Shown in pieces: positions 7,557-13,448 of a stretch of DNA of 14,708 nucleotides (the stretch's first letter is position 1; every line of letters begins with the position of its first letter). The translations under genes were made by a program, and so were the position numbers. Source of the DNA: RGIG464 sp045643185. GTDB lineage: Bacteria; Myxococcota_A; Bradymonadia; UBA4248. Location of the stretch: assembly GCA_045643185.1 (NCBI GenBank), contig JAZUKH010000167.1:1-14708 (forward strand), in the 5' to 3' direction. Below the pieces are notes generated by a model. It ran no database searches. It had not been told where the DNA came from and saw nothing but the letters and a program-made list of their open reading frames with translations.

Positions 7557-7786
7557 ATTGTCTGGTCAGAAATACAAAATCTCAGCCGTAGCGAAGCCGA
7601 AGGCAAACAGGCTGAGATTGGGCGAGCGGACGCGATTTGTCCGAAGCCGAAGTGTAGCGACGTAACGTGGTACGTCGTCGCGGCCGCCGACTCCGGCCCC
7701 CGGCGCGCCGCAGGCCCAGGCCTGCTCAAAAACAAATTGTTCAAGAATCAACGAACAAACTAAAACAAATTGTGATCCTTGCTGAG
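7557..7786 (+). repeat. Structured intergenic repeat R1, copy 3 (long form)
   Basis: This is the longest copy. It begins ATTGTCTGGTCAGAAAT, as copy 2 does. A perfect 10-bp inverted repeat follows (AATCTCAGCC 7578-7587 with 7610-7619) around a 22-base loop containing TAGCGAAGC, the same design as positions 1-41. A second weaker hairpin lies at 7657-7677, then a constant linker at 7694-7713, the palindrome GCAGGCC-CA-GGCCTGC (7710-7725) and the AT-rich tail ending GATCCTTGCTGAG. The 469 bases between the symporter and nhaA otherwise hold only the symporter's promoter region and the nhaA terminator; no gene is supported there. Confidence 0.72.
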
Positions 7787-7822
7787 CTGAAACAAAAAAT
7801 TCACATCGGGCGCTCGCCGAGC

Positions 7823-7860
7823 GCAAAAAAAAAGCCCGACCTCATAAGGAGATCGGGCTT
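7823..7860 (-). terminator. Rho-independent terminator of nhaA
   Basis: On the minus strand AAGCCCGA (7853-7860) pairs with TCGGGCTT (7832-7839), with three more pairs after one mismatch, and a run of nine or more T follows. It starts 24 bases after the nhaA stop codon and should separate nhaA from the symporter gene. Confidence 0.9.
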
Positions 7861-7884
7861 AATCGTCATGAAAACGCGAAGTAA

Positions 7885-9174
7885 CTATCCGCGACGTTCG
7901 ACCTTACAGACTTTGGCGAGTCCATAAGCCACGAACATACTGCAGAGTGAGAGAAGCGCACCAAGTTTGGCGGCGTCTTTGGTATCGCCATCGGGGAAAG
8001 CCACACCAGCCACGAAGAGGGCGACGGTAAAGCCGATACCAGCGGCGGAACCCAAAACGAGCAAGTCTTTGTAGCTCATGTCACCGGGCAGACCGAAGAT
8101 CTTGCCGGAGATGCCACCAAAGGCAAAGATACCGAGCATCTTACCAACGATAAGGGCGATGGCCACGCACGCGGTCGGGAAACCGATCGTCGTGAACGCA
8201 ACACCGGCGCTGGCCCATCCGAACAGGCCAAGGATGATCTCAGTCGGAACGAAGAAGAAGCTCTGAAGTTTGTTGAGGGCGTCGGTCTTACCACGTTCGT
8301 CGTCAGAGTGAACGCCATCGTCTTCGAGGGCGTGAGGCATGCAAACAACGATGGGAATGAAACCAAGCGATGTATGAATACCAGCCATACCAAAGCTGAG
8401 CCACGACAACAGCATGAGGATGAAATACGGCCACCACGCGTTGATATGAAGTTTCTTGTTGAAAAGGAAGTAACCGATGACCATGCAAAGCACGGAACCG
8501 ACCAACCAGACGGGTTGAAGGTTACCACCATAGAAACAGGCGATGATGACGAGACCGACAGCGTCGTCGGCGATAGCGAGCAAAAGAAGGAAAGGCACTG
8601 CCGGGTGACGACCGCCAAAGATAATGCGGGCGATCATGGCGCTAAATGCGATATCGGTCGCCGTTGGAACCGCCCAGCCTTTGGCCAAAGACATTTGATC
8701 CGCGCCCTGAGCTGCCACGATGGCTTCATCAACGCCCCAGTGATAGCCGAACATCGGCCCAAGAAAATAACCCATTAAACAGAATACGCAGATCGGGCCA
8801 AGAACGCCACCAGCCGTTGCGATCAACGGCGTCGCAGCTTTTTTAGGCTCATGCAACGCGCCACCGGGGAAAGTCGCTTCAAAGACTTCCTTACCAGCTG
8901 ACATAAAGAAGAACGCCATCAAGAAGTCATTGATCAAATAATGAAGGTCAAAGTGCTTGATCGCTTCACCGGCTTCGTTCAGCAACGGTTTGCCATCGGC
9001 ACCAAAGGCATCCGTACCAAAGACCGAGTTGTCCATCCAATCAAAATGGGCATGCAAAATCGAATGGTAGAGATGATTCGCTGAATCACCGCAGTTCGCC
9101 CAAACCAGTGCCACAACGGCACCGATCACAAGCAAAAGCGAGTTATCCAGCAGGAATTTCCACAGTTTTTTCAT
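7885..9174 (-). CDS. nhaA: Na+/H+ antiporter NhaA
   Basis: This 429-residue inner-membrane protein exports sodium (or lithium) in exchange for protons and so controls internal sodium and pH. The family motifs are all present: GWAVPTATDIAF with Asp174 (E. coli Asp133), the ion-binding pair Asp203-Asp204 in LLAIADDAVG (E. coli Asp163-Asp164), and Lys345 in LIVGKMLGIF at the place of E. coli Lys300. The end GIGFTVALFVAGVAF matches the last helices of the family. The protein is somewhat longer than E. coli NhaA (388), mainly through an insertion at about 50-75 after the first helix and a charged loop at 283-300. The ATG at 9174 is preceded on the minus strand by GGGGA about nine bases upstream. 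A strong terminator follows. I see no nhaR-like regulator nearby. Confidence 0.96.
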   Translation of the reverse strand: MKKLWKFLLDNSLLLVIGAVVALVWANCGDSANHLYHSILHAHFDWMDNSVFGTDAFGADGKPLLNEAGEAIKHFDLHYLINDFLMAFFFMSAGKEVFEATFPGGALHEPKKAATPLIATAGGVLGPICVFCLMGYFLGPMFGYHWGVDEAIVAAQGADQMSLAKGWAVPTATDIAFSAMIARIIFGGRHPAVPFLLLLAIADDAVGLVIIACFYGGNLQPVWLVGSVLCMVIGYFLFNKKLHINAWWPYFILMLLSWLSFGMAGIHTSLGFIPIVVCMPHALEDDGVHSDDERGKTDALNKLQSFFFVPTEIILGLFGWASAGVAFTTIGFPTACVAIALIVGKMLGIFAFGGISGKIFGLPGDMSYKDLLVLGSAAGIGFTVALFVAGVAFPDGDTKDAAKLGALLSLCSMFVAYGLAKVCKVERRG

Positions 9175-9320
9175 GCTGTCTATTCCCCACTCAGGTTAAA
9201 GGTTAATAAAACGCGCGGCACACGGCCGCCAACAATACACGATTCAATGAGTCTATGTAGGTTTACTGCATACATGGACGATAAATCATAACAGATTTTT
9301 GCATTAAATGGTGAATTTAT

Positions 9321-9422
9321 CGAATGGGGAGACGCATCGAATGGGGGAGACGCATCGAATGGGGGAGACGCATCGAATGGGAAGACGCATCGAATGGGAA
9401 GACGCATCGAATGGGGAGACGC
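9321..9422. repeat. Tandem repeat of 17-18 bp
   Basis: Five full units of the form CGAAT-GGG(A/G)(G)-AGACGCAT run from 9321 to 9407 with lengths 17, 18, 18, 17 and 17, followed by a partial sixth unit. The units differ only in the number and identity of bases in the G-run. There are no unique spacers, so this is not a CRISPR array. The changing length breaks every reading frame, so it is not coding. The last unit merges into the palindrome at 9412-9442. The rest of the 301-base gap between nhaA and the tRNA gene holds only an AT-rich nhaA upstream region in which I see no convincing promoter. Confidence 0.85.
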
Positions 9423-9442
9423 GCGGTCCGCACGTCTCCACG
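9412..9442. repeat. GAGACG palindrome ending the tandem array
   Basis: GGAGACG (9415-9421) pairs with CGTCTCC (9433-9439), and GCGG (9423-9426) pairs with CCGC (9428-9431), with one C/A mismatch between them. The sequence is nearly that of the second palindrome in R1 copy 1 (80-108) in the opposite orientation. Its left arm, TGGGGAGACGC, is the same as the repeated unit of the tandem array, which suggests the array grew by duplication of this arm. Confidence 0.65.
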
Positions 9443-9475
9443 GTCTTGGCGAAACCTTGTTTTGGGCACAAAAAA

Positions 9476-9548
9476 AGCCAGTGCACGGACTCGAACCGTG
9501 GACCTGCGCATTACGAATGCGCCGCTCTACCAACTGAGCTACACTGGC
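9476..9548 (-). tRNA. tRNA-Thr (anticodon CGU)
   Basis: On the minus strand a full cloverleaf is present: acceptor GCCAGTG with CACTGGC, D arm GCTC...GAGC with the AGTTGGTA loop, anticodon stem GCGCA with TGCGC around loop TTCGTAA, and T arm CACGG-TTCGAGT-CCGTG. The anticodon CGT reads the threonine codon ACG. The discriminator base is U73. The CCA end is not encoded and must be added enzymatically. A run of T follows directly, so the transcript probably ends there. It reads ACG, a codon favoured by C- and G-ending codon use in this window. Confidence 0.97.
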
Positions 9549-9585
9549 AAGCTCATCACATTAAGCCATGCGACGAACGGCGCGG

Positions 9586-9614
9586 CTTATACGCGTAACC
9601 CAACCGCTCGTCAA
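9586..9614 (-). promoter_or_regulatory. Sigma70-type promoter of tRNA-Thr
   Basis: Read on the minus strand, TTGACG (9609-9614) and TATAAG (9586-9591) are separated by exactly 17 bases. A GC-rich discriminator (CCGCGCCG) follows, typical of promoters under stringent control. The predicted transcript start is about 30 bases before the mature tRNA end. Confidence 0.75.
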
Positions 9615-9701
9615 CATTTTTTCGCACAAAAATGCATTTTATCTCAAAGACCTGACTAGACGGTCATTTGCGAGTTACGAAATGCGTTCTGCCTGTCGAC
9701 G

Positions 9702-10148
9702 TTAATCGCGTTTCATGGCATTGAGCAGGTGATATTCGATCGACTTGTCATCATAGCACTGACTCAACAGGGTACCGAGCTTGACCGCATTGTCGTGGAC
9801 GTGCGCGATGACGGCGTCATCCGCCTGTTCGGTCGCGTAATCGAGCGACGCCATAAATTCGCGCTGCTCGTTCAACTGCGCCACGAACGCGTCGCGCATG
9901 GCCGCGCAGTCACCCTCTTTGGCCGCGACCGCTAAAACCAGTGCGTCGGTCATCTGGATCAACTTGTCGCTCAAACGCACCTGCGGCTCAGCCGCATCCG
10001 TCACGTCGGCCACCGGGGCGCCCGCATCCGTCGACAACACGGCGTCACCCGTCACCGCGTCACCTTCTGACGGCACCAACACATCCTGACCAAAACACGG
10101 CGTCATTACCAAAAAACTCGCCGCGGTCATCAAAATCCGTAATTTCAT
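9702..10148 (-). CDS. Small secreted protein of unknown function
   Basis: I do not recognise this protein. The start is set at 10148 (148 residues) because a signal peptide then begins at once (MKLRILMTAASFLVMTPCFG, probable cleavage near residue 20) and AGGTGA lies a few bases upstream; the open frame continues upstream to 10229 without adding a plausible protein. Residues 21-58 are acidic and Ala/Asp/Val-rich with no regular structure expected. Residues 59-148 look helical, with two cysteines (Cys81 and Cys131) that could form a disulfide between two helices. There is no lipobox, so it is probably a soluble periplasmic or secreted protein. It is divergent from malQ. No terminator is visible after it. 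Confidence 0.7.
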   Translation of the reverse strand: MKLRILMTAASFLVMTPCFGQDVLVPSEGDAVTGDAVLSTDAGAPVADVTDAAEPQVRLSDKLIQMTDALVLAVAAKEGDCAAMRDAFVAQLNEQREFMASLDYATEQADDAVIAHVHDNAVKLGTLLSQCYDDKSIEYHLLNAMKRD

Positions 10149-10374
10149 CCTGTCACCTGGCCATTTCAACAACGAGCGATCAAAACACGCTCTGACGATG
10201 CACCTACATCTACCCACAATTCGTGGCAATCTATCACCATCTATGATAAACTATTGCGCGCCGTGTTGCGCGTGTTTTTTTTGCGCGCCACGGCATTTTT
10301 GAGCAAACGAAAACTCCCGAGTTGGACTCTAAATCCGGGAATATTTGGCAAAAACTTAAAGGAATTCACACACT

Positions 10375-11934
10375 ATGCGTAGAAGCGGCATTCTTCTTCA
10401 TCCGACAAGCCTTCCAGGCGGCCGTGCATGTATTGGCAGCATTGGTCAAACCGCCCGTGACTTCGTCAGATTCCTTGCAGCCGCCGGCCAATCGGTCTGG
10501 CAGATGCTTCCCCTTGTTCCGACCGATGACTCCGGTTGTCCCTACAACTCGACGAGCGCACTCGCCTACAACACGCGCCTGATCGACCTCGACGACCTCT
10601 GTGGCGACGACTTTGCCTGTTGCCTGTCATACAACGACATGCTCGACGAGCCCCAGCCCGAACAGCGTGACCGCGTCGAATTTGACACCGCACGCAAATT
10701 CAAAGAAGCCAAACTCGCCATCGCACTCGACCGACTCAAACGCACCAACCACGTCAACGCCGACCGCGTCCTCAAAGAATTCGATGCGTTCTGCAAAGAC
10801 AATGCTTCCTGGTTGGACGACTTCACCCTGTTCGATGCCCTTCAGAACACCCGTCCGGAAGGACCGATCTGGCACAAATGGCCCGTGGGACTCCGCAACC
10901 GCGATCCCAAAGCCCTGGCCGACGCCAAAAACGAACTTCGCGACGCCATCGAGCTCCGTCAGTTTGCCCAGTTCGTCTTCTTCAAACAGTGGACGAAACT
11001 TCGCGAAGTCTGTGCCGCCAACCACGTCAAAATTATGGGCGACGTACCTATCTTCGTTTCGCTCAACTCGGTCGACGTCTGGGCCAATCGCGACCTCTTC
11101 CAGCTCAACGACGAAGGCTATCCGGAATCCGTCGCCGGCGTCCCGCCTGATTGCTTCGCCAAAGAGGGCCAGCTCTGGGGCAACCCGCTCTACAACTGGA
11201 AAAAACTCGCCGAAACCGGCTACGCCTGGTGGCTTAAACGCCTTGGCGCACTCGCGTCCCTCGTCGACATCGTCCGCATCGACCATTTCCGCGGCTTCGC
11301 AGCCTTCTGGAGCGTCAAAGCCACCGAAAGAACGGCCATCAACGGTCACTGGGTCAAAGGCCCCGGCCTCGATTTCTTCAAAGCCGTCGCCAAAGCCTAT
11401 CCTAACCTCGAGATCGTCGCAGAAGACCTCGGCATCGTCACGCCCGACGTCGACAAGCTCCGCAAAGACGCCGGCTTCCCCGGCATGCGCGTCCTGCAGT
11501 TCGGTTTCCCGCTCGACAATGCCAACGACCACCACGCCCTTCACATGCACACACAGGACTCGGTCGTTTACTGCGGCACACACGACAACGACACGACCGT
11601 CGGCTGGTATCTCTCACTCGATGACACTCAGCGCGACCGCGTCCGACGCTACCTCGCCATCGACGGCAACGAGATCAACTGGCAACTCATGACCGCCGCC
11701 CTCTCGTCCAACGGCGATCTCTGTATCCTCACCTGCCAGGACATCTTCGGACTCGGTTCCGACGCCCGTATGAACGTTCCCGGCATCGCAAAAGGTAACT
11801 GGGCATGGCGTATGATCTACGGCGTCGCGCCGTGGAGCACCACGCGTCTACGCGGCCTCGTCGAGCTCTACGGCCGCGCGCCCGAACAACAGTTCGAGCC
11901 CAAAGTCGCCTCCTACGACTACCTCGAGGAATAA
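10375..11934 (+). CDS. malQ: 4-alpha-glucanotransferase (amylomaltase, GH77)
   Basis: This 519-residue cytoplasmic enzyme transfers segments of alpha-1,4-glucan between chains and to glucose, in maltodextrin or glycogen metabolism. It begins RRSGILLHPTSLPG and continues with GDVPIFVSLNSVDVWANRDLF and GVPPDCFAKEGQLWGNPLYNW, all GH77 hallmarks. The catalytic residues are placed as Asp303 (nucleophile, in RIDHFRG), Glu350 (acid/base, in AEDLG) and Asp404 (in THDND). The length is normal for the family. An AAAGGA site (10358-10363) lies 11 bases upstream of the ATG, slightly far, but no better start exists. TATGAT at 10242-10247 could be a -10 box with a poor -35. No other sugar genes are in the window. 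Confidence 0.96.
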   Translation: MRRSGILLHPTSLPGGRACIGSIGQTARDFVRFLAAAGQSVWQMLPLVPTDDSGCPYNSTSALAYNTRLIDLDDLCGDDFACCLSYNDMLDEPQPEQRDRVEFDTARKFKEAKLAIALDRLKRTNHVNADRVLKEFDAFCKDNASWLDDFTLFDALQNTRPEGPIWHKWPVGLRNRDPKALADAKNELRDAIELRQFAQFVFFKQWTKLREVCAANHVKIMGDVPIFVSLNSVDVWANRDLFQLNDEGYPESVAGVPPDCFAKEGQLWGNPLYNWKKLAETGYAWWLKRLGALASLVDIVRIDHFRGFAAFWSVKATERTAINGHWVKGPGLDFFKAVAKAYPNLEIVAEDLGIVTPDVDKLRKDAGFPGMRVLQFGFPLDNANDHHALHMHTQDSVVYCGTHDNDTTVGWYLSLDDTQRDRVRRYLAIDGNEINWQLMTAALSSNGDLCILTCQDIFGLGSDARMNVPGIAKGNWAWRMIYGVAPWSTTRLRGLVELYGRAPEQQFEPKVASYDYLEE

Positions 11935-11957
11935 ACCGCGTCGTGCCCAAAAAACGC

Positions 11958-12088
11958 GCGCCGTATTCGCCACGCGAATAGGCGCACGCACCAAAAGAGC
12001 GCCGTATTCGCCACGCGAATAGGCGCTCGCGACGAGCGTATTTTCGCGGACGGCTCTGCCGGACGCAAAAAAAGCTCGCGCCTACCCT
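11958..12088. repeat. Three consecutive hairpins related to R2, after malQ
   Basis: Two identical 28-base palindromes (11958-11985 and 11999-12026) are spaced 41 bases apart. In each, TATTCGC pairs with GCGAATA around CAC, and an outer GCGCC/GGCGC stem (GAGCGCC/GGCGCTC in the second) is separated by one unpaired G. A third hairpin (12032-12088) has GAGC/GCTC outside, TTTT/AAAA, GCG/CGC and CGGC/GCCG inside, and a symmetric GA/GA internal loop. On the minus strand all three follow the R2 pattern of TATT...AATA plus one unpaired C. There is no T-run, so they are not ordinary terminators. Confidence 0.65.
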
Positions 12089-12165
12089 TAAAATTCCTCT
12101 TTTATAAGGAAATACGCTAAATACGCTAAAAGAAAGACGTTTTCTCGACTTACCAGGGAATCATT

Positions 12166-12972
12166 ATGGGCAATACGAACAAATACGCATCTAATCCTTC
12201 CTTGACGCCCACGCCAGGCTCAAATCCTGGCTTGCAAGGCTTCAACTCCGCACCGGCACTTCAGGTCGTCGGCTCAAACCCCGCATTGCAGGTCAGCGGC
12301 TCAAATCCGTCGATGAACCTCATCATGACCAGCTCGAACTCCTCGATCTCTTCGGTCTCAGGCGTTCACAGAAGAAGTCCGATCCTCCCCATTATGATTA
12401 CGTTTCTGCTCTTCGTGACGATCGCAATGATCGCCGCAGGCGCTTATCACGCCATGAAAACGGTCAAAAACCAGCGCGAAGAAGTTGCCAGACTCGAACA
12501 GCAGGAAAAAGAAGTCAAACACGTCAACGCACAGCCCATTCGCCAACTCAACGATTACGATGGCGAAAGCGCCTCTGATGACGAGCGTTCCGTCATTTTC
12601 AGCCTTTTCACGACTCCGGAAGGCGCTGCCGTCTACAAAGATGGCTTCTACCTCGACACGACCCCCATCGACGACCTTAAACTCGAAAAAGCAGACGCCA
12701 ACGCACACTTCGTCCTCTATCTCGAAGGCTACGAAGCCATCAGCCGCGACTTCTCGCTCTCCGAAAATCACTCGGATTCCTTCACGCTTGAACCCGTCGA
12801 AGTCGTCGACGAAAATGCACGCGCCGCCAATGACAAACCCGTAAAAATCGGCGAAGGCATCACGACCAATAAAGCCATGGTCATCAGCGATACCACCAAA
12901 CCCTCAAAAGCCTCCAAAAGAGACAAGGCCAAAAAAGCCGCACCGACTTTCGATATCGCGTTACCCGATTAA
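12166..12972 (+). CDS. PEGA-domain membrane protein
   Basis: This 268-residue protein has no known function but a clear build. Residues 1-66 are a Ser/Asn/Pro-rich tail with four or five short SNP(S/A/G)(L/M) repeats and no signal peptide. A single hydrophobic helix spans about 72-93, preceded by basic HRR, so the N-terminus is probably cytoplasmic. A charged helix, possibly coiled coil, spans 98-120. A PEGA domain spans about 143-209, recognisable by TTPEGAAVYKDGFYL and DTTP. The last 60 residues are basic and low-complexity. PEGA domains occur in envelope proteins, often next to Ser/Thr kinases in myxobacteria; no kinase is seen here. AGGGAA (12155-12160) lies five bases before the ATG. Upstream at 12111-12130 the sequence AATACGCTA occurs twice in tandem. 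Confidence 0.82.
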   Translation: MGNTNKYASNPSLTPTPGSNPGLQGFNSAPALQVVGSNPALQVSGSNPSMNLIMTSSNSSISSVSGVHRRSPILPIMITFLLFVTIAMIAAGAYHAMKTVKNQREEVARLEQQEKEVKHVNAQPIRQLNDYDGESASDDERSVIFSLFTTPEGAAVYKDGFYLDTTPIDDLKLEKADANAHFVLYLEGYEAISRDFSLSENHSDSFTLEPVEVVDENARAANDKPVKIGEGITTNKAMVISDTTKPSKASKRDKAKKAAPTFDIALPD

Positions 12973-12984
12973 TTTTTATGCTTT

Positions 12985-13080
12985 GGAGGGGGATGTCTCC
13001 CCCTACGCCGCTATTTTCCCGCATAATGCGGGAAAATACGCGTCTACCCCCTCGCCTGGCAGGGCCCTATGCCACGGTTG
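12985..13080 (+). repeat. Palindromic intergenic repeat R2, copy B
   Basis: The layout matches copy A at 1863-1950. GGGGGA (12988-12993) pairs with TCCCCC (12998-13003). TATTTTCCCGCA (13012-13023) pairs perfectly with TGCGGGAAAATA (13027-13038) around TAA, and one unpaired C follows at 13039. The flanks CTACGCCGCTATT, AATACG, CTACCCC, GCCTG and CCACGG are shared with copy A, but the stem bases differ on both sides so that pairing is kept. It begins 12 bases after the PEGA-protein stop codon. Confidence 0.68.
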
Positions 13081-13092
13081 GTTCAGTGCACT

Positions 13093-13265
13093 CACAACGG
13101 GATTTTTTGTTGCAAACGCCTGTTGTGCCCGGTTTTAATGTTCTGGCCATAGTTCATGTGAATATTCAAATCGGCTGGAAGCCGATGCATTGCATAACCG
13201 GGGCTATGCGCGAAAGCGCATAGCTCCGGTGTAATGGTCTCCGCAACATTGCGGCTGGATGCCGC
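13093..13265. repeat. Cluster of strong hairpins in the gap between convergent genes
   Basis: Four hairpins follow one another. CACAAC (13093-13098) pairs with GTTGTG (13122-13127). ATCGGCT (13170-13176) pairs with AGCCGAT (13180-13186). A 15-bp stem (13197-13211 with 13216-13230, one G-U pair) closes a GAAA loop, a GNRA-type tetraloop. GCGGC (13251-13255) pairs with GCCGC (13261-13265). The rest of the 476-base gap, 13266-13448, is plain AT-richer sequence in which I see no gene, promoter or terminator. Confidence 0.6.
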
Positions 13266-13448
13266 CGCTATGTAGTCTCTTTAACGATGTCCATAACAAT
13301 AATGAAAATGAATCACACAGCTTTTCGCAGTGAAAACGCTCGCCTTCTTTGCCCGCCTGAGCTGTAGCTGACAAGGCTTGGATTCAAGCTAAGGGGTTGA
13401 AGTGATTCAAATCAACGAACAAAGAAGCAGGTGAGGTTTGTTTATGGA

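Noticed and set aside
7566..7927. Open frames on both strands between the symporter gene and nhaA
   Set aside because: They lie in repeat R1 copy 3 and the nhaA terminator and have no plausible start or protein-like sequence.
5760..9174. nhaA and the symporter as one sodium-cycle operon
   Set aside because: A strong terminator, a 230-base repeat and a separate candidate promoter lie between them.
9321..9407. CRISPR-like array
   Set aside because: The units are directly adjacent with no unique spacers, and no cas genes are present.
9308..9598. Overlapping open frames with repeated MGETHRMG-type or IRCVSP-type peptides
   Set aside because: They only translate the tandem repeat and the tRNA gene; unit length changes of 17 and 18 bases break the frames.
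12978..13223. Plus-strand open frame of 81 codons after the PEGA gene
   Set aside because: It runs through R2 copy B and the hairpin cluster, has no ribosome binding site, and its peptide just follows the palindromes.
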